64,000 nucleotides of DNA from Homarus americanus (lineage: Eukaryota > Arthropoda > Malacostraca > Decapoda > Nephropidae), in the NCBI RefSeq assembly GCF_018991925.1, contig NW_024725489.1:4268738-4332737 (forward strand), given 5' to 3'. Below are positions 45,751-57,939 of the stretch, one piece after another. The translations under genes and the position numbers were made by a program. Position 1 is the first letter of the stretch; every line of letters starts with the position of its first letter. The notes beneath the pieces were generated by a model. The model was not told the origin of the DNA, searched no databases, and saw nothing but the letters and a program-made list of their open reading frames with translations.

Positions 45751-47900
45751 GTTAGTAATTACACTGTTATACTGTATCAACAATTAAAAATTATGAGAGA
45801 TACACAGTGTGTAAACGAGGAATCGGCAGTTCAGTAATTGTGGTGCTGGAGGCGGTCGACAAATTCTTAGGTAATGTAGAGCAAAGTTGTTTCGCCGAGT
45901 CATGCGTCGACCTGTTTATATTATCAAAAGTAGTTAAAGGTTAGTAGATGTGTTACAGTTTCACTTTAGATGGGATTGTCAAGGTCTAATATGTTTATTG
46001 TAAACTATACAGTATACTGAAGCTGCCACAGACTACATAGTTTTTAACTTTGTTGATGGAATATTTCATTTAATTACAGGGAATCGTCACCAAAAAGCCT
46101 TCATCAGTTGTAATAAATATTGTAGAAATTATTTAGAAAAAATTCCACGGAATGTCTGGTCTCGAAAGAGCTCGGGGCAACTTATTTTTTCAACTTTCAG
46201 AAAATCCTCCACCTTTTTTATTATGCACCGTCACACAAGCGTTTAGAACCAGCTCGCAGTTTCCCTCGTTCGACAACTGTCAGTGATTCCAGAGACAGTG
46301 GCGCTTCCTTATGTGGTCCACCAAGAACTCCTTGGAGAGGTGTGTCCATACTTGGGAAATTATTTTTGGCTACATTTTTTTTTTAAAAAATAAGAAAATG
46401 ACGGAGTCAACTTGGCTCCGTCATGTTGTTATTCCCGCGAGGTCAAAATGTAAACAACAAATGACATTTTCTTACCTTTTTAAAACCATGAAAATAAACA
46501 CAATATTGAGTAATCTTGGGAAGAAGAGTAATAATTTCTTCATAATAATTTTAGCTTTAAATTTTAACTAATTTATTTTTTATTTTTGTAACTATTTATG
46601 GTATCAATTATACAGTAGATCTTGAGTTGACTGGTTAGTTATCGTACGAGTTGTCATTGTCAGTGCAGAGCCTGCAGACAGTCTGTACCGTCTGACAAAC
46701 AGACAGCCAACGACAACTCCGACGATTCGTGAAAAAAATTTGACAGTAGAAATGCTAGTGTGACGCCGTCTTTAGAAGTACAGTATTTTGTTATATACTG
46801 TACTGCGTACCTGAAGTAAAATAGATGTTGAAATTTTGGAACATGACTCTTGGTTCCCTACGAGCTATTGTTCTTTCGGTGTTGACCTGAATAAAGAACA
46901 CGTTGTTTTGTGTGTTGTTCTGTTAGAATTGGCAGTTAATCATCAGTTTTAATTCTTGATTAATTAGTTTGTAACTTGCCAAACCTTTAAATTTGTCCAA
47001 TCCGGGGCGCAACCAGATTTTTTAAAGGGGCTAAGATCAAGTTTTGACGTAATTATTTTTTCTTTCTAAGGTGATTCATGGACTGATTTGTAATAATTAA
47101 ACTGAGCAAGCCTAAATATAGTATATTTAGGTGGGCAAAGAGAATTGTTCAGAGATACCATTACAAAAGGATTTAACTTGCTAAAACGTTATCAAACAAA
47201 TATTTATTCCTGAGGTGAAATATCGTTGTCATTCGAGTCAAGGGTAAATTATGACAGTACAGTCGTGCAAATCACAAATAATACTGTACTTGAGACTTCA
47301 GCTCCAGCGCTTATTTTATGTTGGTCACCTCATGGGGAGATGTCATGATATTTGTTTGGCATTACGATATATTTAACTTAAGTGGTACATTGAACTATTT
47401 CAGCTGTCTCACAAATACTGTATAATACAGTATGTGCCTTAATGAAATTGCATAGGTCTACATTGTTTCCTGATTATAGTTATAAGATTAACACTACTTG
47501 ATTTGTTATCATACTGCCAACACGGCCTCATGAGTGATGGTGGTTAATTAAAACAAAATAATAGACCTTGTTTCATTTACAGTAAGTTGACAAATCTAAT
47601 TTGGCATTCAACTTAGTGCATATGTATTGTAGTTTTACTGAGACTGATTGCAATAAAATCCCACGCTTGATGTGGACAAGATTTGCCCGTGTTCGGGTAA
47701 TTATCAGGCGGTCCTTAGACAGGTTATGTTTATTTAGGCATCCTAGCTGATGGCATTAGTACAGTAATTGACATAATTGATACTTGGCCATTTTAGTTTT
47801 CAAAACTCAAATTAATTCTACATCACTTTTGCAAAAATCCTGGTGCTACATGGAATACTGGGAAATAGCATAGGACATGCCATCATTCAGACATAATTAT
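45751..47900. other. No gene recognised
   Basis: About 2.1 kb of AT-rich sequence. A short palindromic CCAAGTTGACTCCGTCA-like pair occurs near 46398-46436. No exon, element terminus or RNA gene was supported. Confidence 0.4.
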
Positions 47901-47909
47901 TTTGCGTCG

Positions 47910-48017
<108 letters not shown>

Positions 48018-48239
48018 ACACGTGTTAAGGTATGGGAGGGAGGCGGAGGAGGTATCAGGTGAAACCATGGAACCATGGAGGTATAATTACACCTTCATGG
48101 GTGAAACTGACCCAAATAATACCAGATGATAATGACGTTATTGAACATGCCACTCTTCAAACAATTAGCTTGTCAGGATTTAATCATCGCCTCATATTGT
48201 GTGTTGCTCTGAGCCGTCTGATTGGTAACAGACGTTGAC

Positions 48240-49000
48240 GTCACAACTGGTGTGTGTGAGAGTTCCTATAATCAGGAATGTCACGAGGACGTACAGGTCA
48301 ATGGGACATGTCATGAGTCATGCTTTATCTGCGCGTTAATCTTCCACATTAGCTCCGGACCTCCCTCAATGGGACAGTGACGCAGCGAGGGGGTTTCCCG
48401 GCTGCCCCAGCTGTATCTCATCGGGACTCTCTCCCCTCCCCACACACACACATACCAAAAAGAGGTATTATGTAACCTTGACTGCAGGCAATGGGCAAGA
48501 AATCTATATTTACAGTCAGATAACGGAAACGAACAAAATACCCTAACAATCTGCTGTTAACATTAAAAATTCTGAATGGTAGGGTTGAAATTAATTTAGG
48601 AATCGGTAACTAGTGTTAGTAGAGTTACCAGGTGTCATGCGATATGACTTATCAGGTGTCAACAAGGAGTTATATGCGAGGGAATGGATGTCAATAGTAA
48701 GCGTTGGCAGAATTATTAGGTGTCACTTGGATCACGTCAATTGTAAGGTGTCAACAGGGAGTGCAATATGAACTTCTTGATGCGAGCAAAGAAACGGTCC
48801 GTGGTGGTAGGAGGTAGGAGGTAAACTAGGTGCAGGCCACTGACACAGTCCGTGGTCAGCTGATTCTTGCTCCGCCACTTTCGTCTGTTTTTGTCATCAG
48901 ATGCTGCACTTTCCCTCCCCGCTTTTGTCAGGTCTACCTCGCGATCGTTTATTTTTTACTTTGTTTATGTGTTTGCAAATTATGTACTATTGAGTATTTA
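48240..49000. other. No gene recognised
   Basis: Moderately GC-richer sequence with several AGGTGTCA words (48628-48760) forming a loose repeat. No exon was supported. Confidence 0.35.
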
Positions 49001-49009
49001 TAAACGTTT

Positions 49010-49330
49010 ATGTGTACATTAATCCGTGAAGGTGTGGTTGTGTTGTGTGTGTGTTATGTAGTTATGTATGAAGTGTTTAGATATGATAATGTGGTTTTGT
49101 ATGCTTTGTGCATGTGTAAGTTGGTGCGTGGTTGTGTAAGTATGGTGCGTGGTTGTGACGAATTGTGTCTGTGTGAGCAGGATGTGAGCGAAAATGATAT
49201 GTACATGTGTAAGTATGATGCGTGGTTGTGTATGAAGTGTACCTGTGTGAGCTTGTATGATGTGAGGTTGTGTACGTATGATGTATGTGCTTGTAAATAT
49301 AATGTGTGGTTGTGTATGACATTATTAGCA
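49010..49330. repeat. GT-rich minisatellite-like tract
   Basis: Irregular repeats of TGTGTAAGTATGATGCGTGG-like units. The long open frames on both strands come from this composition. Confidence 0.7.
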
Positions 49331-49831
49331 TATCACCCTCACCTCCCCGGCACAATGAGTGTTGGGCAGGTAGGGCGGTGTACCCAATGACCTTCAAACT
49401 GACAACACCTATTTTTTCGTACCTACTAGTTAATTACCTAAGCCGTAGAAACAGTTACTAAGCTTAAATTAATAAGAGTTTTCTTTTACATTTTATTGTA
49501 TAATATAAAAACGACTCGCTTCAAACGAGAGTATAAAAACGTCAGACTGCACAAGTTCAATGTATTACGAACGTGATTGTGTAGAAGTATCTTGTAGAAG
49601 TGAATACGCATATTTCACACACTCTAAGCAAACGTAGCTATTATGATTATAATTATTAACTATAAATATTATTATTATTATTTCAGGGACTAGTTATTAA
49701 AGAGTGTGACGACACCAGCACACCGCATGAGACTCTTTAAAACTCACTCTCTCTCCCTGTCAGTATCATATCTAGAGTGATACCCTTCCTTCTGTACCTT
49801 TCCTTAAGTCACTACCTCTATCCTGCACAAT

Positions 49832-50519
49832 GTGGCTGTTACTTATATCGGCAGTTATCGTGTCTTCACCGATTTGATCGTTTCTGTGGTCTCCCACTCA
49901 CTGTACAGATGCCGCAGCTACTTCACTCCTGAGCAGTTGCTCCAAGTATATAAGGGATTCATTCGTCCTAACTTGGAGTACTGCTCTCATATCTGGGGTG
50001 GCTCTTCTTCTGTCCAACTATTAGATAGGGTGGAATCCAAGGCATTTCGTCTTATTAACTCTCCTCCTTTAGTCGACAATATCTCTCCCCTTTCTCTTCG
50101 CCGCAATGTTGCTTCACTCTCTCTCTTTTACAGGTACTTTAACGGGCAATGTTCAGGGGATTTGGCATCCTGTGTACCGCCGGTAAGGCCGTGGGTTCGT
50201 AACACACGTCTTGCCCGCGGTGCCCACCATTTCTCTGTGGATATCGGTCACACGAGAATAGCCCGTTATAGTACCTCCTTCTTTCCTCACACAGCCAAAC
50301 TGTGGAATGCTTTGCCTTCTTCTGTGTTTCCATGCTCTTACAATCTGTCTCACTTTAAAAAGCTGGTTTTCCGGCATCTTCGTGGTGTAGATTAATACAG
50401 TATAACCTTTTTTCTATATTTTCAATTTATTTCCGTTCTTTTTTTTTTCGCCCCCCAGACTCCGTTGTGGGTCGTTTGACCTGTGCCCGGGTTGGCTAAT
50501 TCCCGTAAAAAAAAAAAAA
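49832..50519 (+). mobile_element. LINE, 5'-truncated, with poly-A tail
   Basis: It encodes the C-terminal part of a LINE polyprotein: LYRCRSYFTPEQLLQVYKGF, IRPNLEYCSHIWGG, LLDRVESKAFRLINSPPL, RRNVASLSLFYRYF, KLWNALPSSVF and FKKLVFRHL, then TAA at 50393-50395. The 3' UTR carries CCTGTGCCCGGGTTGGCTAA, shared with 42825-43250 and 43197-43740, and a 14-A tail ends at 50519. The coding end looks intact, suggesting a relatively young insertion. The 5' break is near 49830, after the RT catalytic motifs. Confidence 0.85.
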
Positions 50520-50648
50520 ACTCCCTTCCTCGTTTGCTTCAAGTCACTTCGCACGACTTGCTGTGTGTGGCCGGCAGGTAAATTAATTGTCGCAACCGTT
50601 GAAAAACAAACATGTTTTCTCTGCCTTAGATCAAAGGTCTGTCCATGT

Positions 50649-50683
50649 ACACACACACACACACACACACATACACACACACA
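50649..50683. repeat. (CA)n microsatellite
   Basis: CA repeats with a single AT interruption. From 50700 to 51420 no gene was supported; an open frame at 50899-51192 lacks family resemblance. Confidence 0.9.
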
Positions 50684-51422
50684 AACATATTCCAAAATAC
50701 ACATTATATCCGGTGAGCAGCCAGGTCCAAGTGTTGTTGCCTCTCAACTCGTTGGTCTGGAGTAGGTCTGTTATGGAAGCTGAATCTTCTCTGCTATAAT
50801 AAAGTGCGACGTTTATTGCAGTTGGGACAGACTATTTCACAGTTCAACCCAAGTCGTATACACAGTAGGGTGAGGTCCATGGTGCATGTATATAACACAT
50901 GCACAGTTGGTTTCTTCTCTTTTTCGCATCAGTTATGTGCTGGATAACGTGTTCCATGGTTTTATTCACTTTAATAAAAGTTGGCTACACCCACAAAAAA
51001 TCCCACTGGACACAAGCCCACCAGATCGTTTACAGAACAAAATACCATCAGAAATTTGAATTTTTTCCGTCTATCAAGTTTTTACCGGACAATTTTCCAT
51101 CAGTTAGAATCCCTTCACACAACTTACATTTCTTAGAAGGCGATATTTTTCTTTCAAGCAAAAAAGGGAACAAAATTAAACCATTTTTTTAAACGGTAAT
51201 TAGCTACCCCGTTTATATTAGGTGGCATAAGTAAAGGAAATTTAGGTTAAGTTGGGCTAAGCTAGTGGGGTGGTGTAAGCAAAGGAAGTTTAGTTTAAGT
51301 GTTTTTATGTCGATAAAGTGATGGTTGCTGCTCTAGATTTGTCCAGGTGCGTCCACTGATTACTACACCAACCTGTTGCGCCCAGTCACTTGCTTCAACC
51401 TTTTGTAGAGAGACTAGACTCG

Positions 51423-51751
51423 CAGTGGTTCTCAACCTGGGGGCCATGGCCCCCAAGGGAGCCACGGCGAGCTGTTATAAATTGTACGTTTCCAAATAAT
51501 GTTGGGAATCTGAATTAAACAAAACTTGTATTACTTATTTTGACTTGACAGAAGAGAATTTTCATTCTTTTTTTTCATTTTGTTTAATCATAACGACAAT
51601 ACAATTTTAATATTTACATACTTTGGTGCCATTCCTTTGCAAGTGGTGATAGGGTCCGAATAGGGGGGTTTGGGAGAAAAATGAAGGAGGCCACGAGGAT
51701 GTTGAAAATTCCTCAAGGGGGGAATGGAGTGAAAAAGGTTGAGAACCACTG
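51423..51751. mobile_element. hAT-type MITE, CAGTGGTTCTCAACC termini
   Basis: The left end CAGTGGTTCTCAACCTGGGG and the right end AGGTTGAGAACCACTG are inverted repeats typical of Charlie-like hAT MITEs. The interior has GGGGGCCATGGCCCCC-like palindromic words. Target duplication is unclear; ACTAGA occurs on both sides but is not symmetrically placed. Confidence 0.75.
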
Positions 51752-51783
51752 CACTAGAGGATATGAAATCACTGTCAGCTGAT

Positions 51784-51784
<1 letters not shown>

Positions 51785-51824
<40 letters not shown>

Positions 51825-51832
51825 CTGTATAT
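51785..51832. repeat. (TA)n microsatellite
   Basis: TA tract just downstream of the hAT MITE. Confidence 0.9.
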
Positions 51833-52138
51833 ATAAAGCTATCAGCTGCTTTTGGGAATTGTTGAGAGATATACAATTGCGGGCAAAATTCCCAAGGCAC
51901 TTTAAGTAGTATGTCATCTGTTCACTTCAGCGTAATTTAAGTAAATGAAAATCAACGTTCATCGGTGATAAACTAATCCCATATACGAGTTATGACCCAT
52001 AATCAATACTAAGTATTGTGGAATGTCGACGAAATTTTGGTTGCAACTACATAAATAAGTTCATTTAATCACTATTGAGTTAGTGGAAGCAAGACCTGAT
52101 GCTGGTGAACTTTAGGTGGAGACTCTCACTTCCCTGAT

Positions 52139-52305
52139 ATGAAGGTGCACTGGAGCGACTCCACTGTAACAATAAAGGTGAGTGACCCCGACCTCACTCC
52201 AGCAACCTTCGTTACCCGTGCTTCCTCTGCAGGAGCACGAGTCAGGACCAGCCATGCGTCAAGTACTTTCATTTGGTCAAGTATTCAGGAGGAACATAAC
52301 ATTTT
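52139..52305 (+). CDS. Candidate two-exon coding segment (weak)
   Basis: ATG at 52139 gives MKVHWSDSTVTIK, ending at AAG/GTGAGT (donor 52178). A 55-bp intron ends CTTCCTCTGCAG. The next exon (52233-52305) continues in phase 0 as EHESGPAMRQVLSFGQVF then RRNITF, ending at T/GTAAGG. The frame is also open leftward to a possible acceptor TTTAG at 52115 (GDSHFPD). Splice signals are unusually good for chance, but no homology was recognised and no further exons were found. Confidence 0.28.
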
Positions 52306-52897
52306 GTAAGGTCACTTGAACCTCTCTGTCAAGTGATACAATTTCATCGAATGGATCCACATATGTGCTGAGAAAGTAGCTGGTGGGGGGGTTGCGTGGT
52401 AATTAATATTTATATATAGTTTAACAATAAGTGATAATTGGGGCTATACCTTATACTCCAGCAAATACTTTTTTGGGTCGAGAATGAGGAGGTGAAAGAA
52501 GAGTAATGGTTGAAGGGTATGAGTAGTTTGGAAAATGAAGAAATAAACTCGGAGGTCGTATAGTTGGCGAATTTTGTAATGTGGAAGGAAGGTGTAGTTT
52601 GTACAGTGTTACAGTGAATTAACATGAAGCGGTGAAGTAACAAATAGAGCTACTGAGCTGAAATAGAGAAGGGATTCTTGATTTGAATTTCGTCATAATA
52701 CTGTACTGATCATTAAAATGCCGGTAGAATAATACAAGGGAGGATACTAACGATGGTTCATGTGGAGTGGAAGGCTACAGGATTTTCGAGAGGCGAGTCA
52801 TTAATGGGACCAAGTCTATCTGGTCCTCCCTATCATAAACTCTAAGGTTTGCTCTTGTTATTACCAGTGTTAAACCCGTTTACATTGTCAAGCACGT

Positions 52898-53253
52898 CAC
52901 GAAGCTTGTTTTTTGCCGACTGATGATTCAGTAACACCTCTCATCTTCCTCACCATAAGAAGCTCAGCCAGTGTTGCATCACAGGCTTTTGTTTTACCTT
53001 TGTCGAAGTGCTGGTAATATTCTTGTCTTTTAAAGTACTGTTCCTGAAAGCCCCGAGGACCATGTTTCTGACCTGGCCAAAAACCTTGATTGGCCAACTC
53101 GTCTACTGGGACTTTGTTGGTAACGAGACAGGAGGGTGTCTTACAGTGTTGGGTGCCGGTGCTGTTATGTGGCGGCTGTGTTGAGTGGAACGGAGCCAAC
53201 ATATAAATAATGAAATAATGAAATATGAGGTATATGGCACTTACAAAATTCAT
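52898..53253 (-). CDS. Candidate small protein or terminal exon (weak)
   Basis: An open frame of 118 codons. Residues from about 27 on look protein-like: HNSTGTQHCKTPSC, VDELANQGFWPGQKHGPRGF, QEQYFKRQEYYQHFDKGK, ACDATLAELLMVRKMRG, then TGA. A strong acceptor (CCACTCAACACAG) precedes PPHNST, so the real start may be a spliced upstream exon rather than the ATG at 53253. ATTTT/GTAAGT lies just before it. Family unknown. Confidence 0.35.
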
Positions 53254-53299
53254 TCCCAGTTATGTACCGCCAAGCCGAGTGGTGTTGTCTCATGAACCA

Positions 53300-54300
53300 A
53301 TGTAAATTGTTTGTTGATCGTCAGCATTAACGTGAAATATATTGAAATAAATAAACATCACATAATTATAATGTTGCGATCGTTGTAATGACAGAAGGTC
53401 TCCAGGAAAGTTTTCAATAAGAAGATACTTAGATGTAGTGAATATATATTTAAGTTTCTTAAACTAACCCACAAATGGAGAGGAGATATTTAACGGGTCC
53501 GTGGCGGGGGGGGTGGTCCGGACCCCTGCTTTTTATCAGAAAATTCCAATACTTTTTCTTTAATACAGTATTGTACTCAGGCATTTTTGTATAGTAAAAA
53601 GTATTTACTATTTACTTCAGAATATCTCCTAATATCAAGTGCGCTTGGCTTCAAAATGGCCTCAAAATTCCCATGATATTGGTCAGATTTAAAAAAAAAA
53701 TCTGGGGGAGGAGCTTACACCCCAGCTGGGAGGGCTCGCTGCGTTTGCTATGTTCCCCCACCCACAACTTCTTGGACCCCCCTTTTTATATTCCTGGATC
53801 CACTCCTGCTCGGTGACTGGCGGTTCATAAAAAGCATCCAGTCACTGTATAAAAAGTAACTCCTCAACCTAGTTATATAATGTAACTATCGGTCACTGCC
53901 TCCCAGACACCAACTAGTCGAGGGTACAGAGTTTATATATGGCTGAACTCGATTGATAGACAGTAATGTTTCCTCTTCAGCATAAAACATGCAATTATAA
54001 CTACACGAGAAGAGAGATGCCCTTTAAGAACCCAAATGTTCCAGCGAAAGGCCACTATATTTTCTTGTGTCGGCGGACGAGTTTGAGAGTTTAATGATGA
54101 GTAAAAGTGAAAACAACTCAATACCACTCGGTCAAAATTATTATATTGTGAAGATAAATTCCGTGTTGATACATTTTAGTTACCTCGAGAAGTGAACACC
54201 AGCCTCAGTAGAATTATTTATCGTATTTTAATTCACTTAAGCTTTAAGTCTTAAGGAATAATCATGCCCTCTCTTTTGTGTACCCGCTTTGATGCCTTGT
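53300..54300. other. No gene recognised
   Basis: AT-rich sequence with a short G-rich tract near 53495-53515. Nothing supportable was seen on either strand. Confidence 0.4.
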
Positions 54301-54399
54301 GGTGATGAGCGGACGCTTGGGCCACGGTTAGGCTAGATTAGGTTCTAACCACACTGGCTCAAACCAAATGTCTGTAGTCCAAGCGTCCTACATATTTGT

Positions 54400-54560
54400 T
54401 GGTGATACAGTAGTAACGCACGTATCTCTCACCAATATGTTAAGGGTTCGAGTCCTGATTGGCCCGGACACACGTGAGAAGGGCGTTAACCAGTGTGACC
54501 CTATCAATCATCACAGGTTTCCCTGAGAGAATGTGTAATGGTGAAACACTGTAATATCAC
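54400..54560 (+). repeat. SINE-like sequence with tRNA-type promoter boxes
   Basis: CAGTAGTAACGCACG resembles an A box, and GGGTTCGAGTCCTG is a good B box, about 35 bases apart, with CTCTCACC between as in tRNA-Glu-type heads. The stems do not fold as a functional tRNA. The tail (GGGCGTTAACCAGTGTGACC) weakly resembles sequence at 24530-24560. Confidence 0.45.
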
Positions 54561-54849
54561 ACCACAGTAACAGCACTAATGGGTCACTAACTAACATTAC
54601 TGTGAACCACTGCTCTCGCTTCTTTCTCGTCACCGCAGGTTTTCCCCAGATACTCCATTTTCCCTCTGTACTAATACTGGGCTCATGAAGGGACAAACTC
54701 CTCAGGCACAATGGGAGGATTAACAAGCCACTGGTTTCTTTTCCCCGTCAAAAATATAGATTAAAAAAAATAACAGCAGCACATGGTGATAGCGTCACAT
54801 ATTAGTAGCACCACACCTTAACAACAACACTTGAGTTACACAGTCAAAC

Positions 54850-55300
54850 ACATCCTCACCACACACACACACACCCTACACACCCACAATACCACCCACA
54901 CACATATCCACACAGCCGCACACAATCACACCACCCACACACTAAACCACACAACCGCACATCACCGCAATAACACTTTCACACAACACCACTACAACAC
55001 AACACTACCACGACACACAATATTAAAAACCACACCAAGCACAATCACTCTGAACACCACAATCCCACATCCATATACATCTACATTTATACAAACCACA
55101 CAAACACACGTAATTATACCACAACGTACAACCAAAGAACCTCTTATTGTACCACACAATTATACCACCCCTTACAACCACACTACTAATACACAACACC
55201 ACTACATACAACTACTCACCACACAAAAGCACATTAATAATTACATCACCATCAAGAACCACTACACTACATAATATTACCACACCATAACACAAACACA
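54850..55300. repeat. A/C-rich low-complexity tract
   Basis: Irregular CACAC/ACCAC/AACAC words over about 450 bases. The Thr/His-rich open frame here is compositional. 55300-56000 has no recognised gene. Confidence 0.75.
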
Positions 55301-56009
55301 TCACGGTACCACACCACAGCACTAAGGTACTCACTTCTTTCATATCTGACGACGATTTGTACTTAAATGAATCCAAGTGAGCTTGATCAGGCCTTTTATA
55401 TATGACTTGGCGTGACCGCGACCTTTGATAGACTAGCCTAGTGTGAACTTCCTTAAGATGGACCAATAACAACTTGTATCGTGTGCCCCCTCGGATGTTG
55501 ATTGGTCGTACGGATGACTCGTCTTGGTCGCAACAGGTTATAGGCGGAGCTCTTGTTTATGTGACCTTTAGGGAAAAGCATCTGGATATCTCTAAAAGCA
55601 CGGTGCGTGTTGATCATCCTCCGTAAAAAGAAAAAATATATATAGTTTTTATACTCGACAGCTAACAACTTCAGGTTAATGATGAAGAAAAACAATGTGG
55701 CTTTGATTATTATACTTTTGTTATTTGTGTTAGGAGACGAGGACATTATCTGAAGACTGGATCTCACGAAGATTAGGAATCCTTACTTATTTCACCGGAT
55801 GATTGAACACCCTAGCGCTCTTAAATGGACCTGAGATATTCTGGTGACGAGTGATCATCTCATCTTGTACAGTAGATACACTATAGAATACAAACAAGTC
55901 TTATACTACTAGTTTGCTGTCACTCGGAATCGAGTATGACGATCATCCAGCTATGATAAAATTATATGAGTTATTAAGGATGTCACCATCGTTTGTGAGC
56001 TCTGAGGTG

Positions 56010-56470
56010 ACTAGAGAGGCCGACACGGGACCGGCAGGGTCGTCCACAGATGTTGCACGTGTGGAGGGCTACGTATAGTGCGGGAGGGACAGCGACAGCT
56101 ACTTTCTGGCGTTAGCGCTTGTCTGCCTCGGTATGCAGTCGGGCTAACTCGAAAGTATTGACACCTCGTGCGGTGCTCCTCCAAGCATTACGGTGTGGAG
56201 TAATCATCTCCCAGGTGAGGAGGTCGATTTGGCACTTTTCAGGTTTGTCTTAAGACTATCCTTATACCTTTTCAATTGCCCGCCGGCGTTACGTTTATTA
56301 TGTGTAAGGTGACTGTAAAGTAGCTGCTTTGGCAGTCTACTGTCGTCCATGGCCAGTCCAACGTAGCTGTTCATGGATAATGGTAGCCTCGATGCTCCTA
56401 CAGTTGGTGACAGCAATAATACTGGCTTTTGTTCTCTTGTCTTCCCAGCCAACTCGGAGGATGGAACGTA
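56010..56470 (-). mobile_element. RTE-like LINE C-terminal fragment (frameshifted)
   Basis: The minus strand reads WEDKRTKASIIAVTNCRSIE, HEQLRWTGH, DSRLPKQLLYSHLTHNKRNA, GGQLKRYKDSLKTNLK and, in another frame, NAWRSTARGVNTFE. The RWxGH...RLPKQ...GxxxxRYKDxLK...WR pattern is the common C-terminus of craniofacial-development-protein-2-like/RTE-type LINE proteins. Frameshifts and a stop make it a relic. Confidence 0.75.
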
Positions 56471-56599
56471 GACTACATAAGTCTTATACGTATCACTTTC
56501 CGGTAACTAATATTTCTGGACTCGACCCACCATGCACTTTATTTTCTCTTATGAATCTCACTAACCTTTCCGAAAATGGAAAATTATGTTGAACTGTAA

Positions 56600-57040
56600 T
56601 ATAGGACTATACTTGGAGAAAACAAGTCATTTTCATACAAGACTCCGAAGTGGGGGAAAATACTTATTTTTGGTTAAAAAGGTGTACACGGGGTAAAAAA
56701 TTCACCTTACAGGTGGGCCCGATGATTTTCCAACTGAACATTTCCGTTGTCTCGCGAGGGTTAGTATAGGCCTGAATGCGAGACATTTCGTACTTAATTT
56801 GGTAGGCCGAAATTGGCTATTTCATTGATAATATTGAATTACTTTGTTACAATATGACTGGAGAATGTCAGTATATCTAGATAAGTTAAACTATGTTATA
56901 TTACATGTTCCACACACCGTGGACTACAGGAACCATGGAAGTGGATCAGCTGCCATACAGGAATACATTATATGTTTGGCAGAATAAGCGGATATAGTAA
57001 AGGTATAAGATTATTTTGCAACCGCATTTCGAATCTGTAC
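56600..57040. other. No gene recognised
   Basis: AT-rich sequence between the RTE fragment and an unexplained open region. Confidence 0.35.
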
Positions 57041-57044
57041 TGTA

Positions 57045-57448
57045 TTGCTACTCCCCTTTGGGCTAATGCCACATTATGTCATTCTTTATTCGTGTTGGAA
57101 AATATACCATGCTGTTCCGAAACATCTGAATAGCTGCACAGTTTCGCATGCCGTCGTAATGGAGCCCAGCCCAACGACGTTTTACCATACGGTCGATAAT
57201 TCCGGAAAGTCTAGTACTGGGTTTGGGTTTCGTTTCAGAGTGCCGATCACTTGTTTCGAGCACGTGTGGCTGAACCCATACACGCTCAGGGCTACCAATG
57301 CGATGAATGCCTCAGGGGCCTTTTTGAAACACTTTGTTTGTAGTGTCAGTTTGTTTCGCGCAGGAATTGTAACGGTAGTTTTTTTAACCGAGTGTACAAG
57401 AGTAGTTCTACTGTCAATTTTATGCAATATATAACAATTTTGCTTCAA
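57045..57448. other. Unexplained region open on both strands
   Basis: The plus strand has 129 open codons from a TTG. The minus strand has long overlapping frames, one with CFKKAPEAFIALVALSVYGF then SHTCSKQVIGTLKRNPN. The region is more balanced in composition than its surroundings and could be a decayed element or an exon. No family was recognised. Confidence 0.25.
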
Positions 57449-57566
57449 ATGAAAATGCTTTCAGCCTCTGTTTTTAATTCGATTAGTTACACTGTTAAAC
57501 CTGATACTGTACTGTACACTGTCACGTTCAAACCTTCAATTCAATTCAATTCAATTCACACTTTAC

Positions 57567-57937
57567 AATGAAATAATAATAATGGTTGCCCCTCAAAACC
57601 GAGGATGGCCGGCCTTAGGGCCACCTAGGCCTGAATTTGTTTAAGGTGTAGCAGCTGTCGCCAACACAACAGCCACACCCTAAGTTAACGAGCTGTATGA
57701 CCCAGTGACAAGGAATAGTCCGAGAAGACCGGACAGCTCGCCAACAGCACTGACTAACCATTAACCCGGAACATGATCCGCAAATCGATTAACACCCAGG
57801 TCCCCAATTGCTGCTGGGTAAATAGAGAAATGGCGTAAAGAAACTTGCCCATAGTTTCACCTTGCATGGGGATCGAACCCAGGTACACTCGCTTGCGAGG
57901 CAAGCATGCTAACCATTACACCTCAGGTCGCCACGCA
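57567..57937 (-). mobile_element. tRNA-derived SINE (Ala-CGC-like head)
   Basis: On the minus strand the head (57937-57862) reads GGTGTAATGGTTAGCATG (A-box type), an arm CTTGC-CTCGCAA-GCGAG that forms a perfect 5-bp anticodon stem with anticodon CGC, and GGGTTCGATCCCC (B box). The acceptor stem does not close. A body of about 280 bp follows, ending in an (ATT)n-type tail (ATTATTATTATTTCATTG). A short (AATTC)n run lies beyond it at 57536-57558. Confidence 0.8.
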
Positions 57938-57939
57938 GA

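Noticed and set aside
49010..49397. Cys/Val/Met-rich frame and its antisense His/Thr/Tyr-rich frame
   Set aside because: Both derive from a GT-rich repeat tract.
50899..51192. 97-codon plus-strand frame with a hydrophobic start
   Set aside because: No family resemblance, no splice or promoter support, AT-rich codon use like the surroundings.
54831..55274. Thr/His-rich open frame
   Set aside because: Low-complexity A/C-rich DNA; no stop-codon depletion beyond composition.
57862..57937. Functional tRNA-Ala gene on the minus strand
   Set aside because: The anticodon arm and B box are good, but the acceptor stem does not pair and a SINE body with an ATT tail follows.
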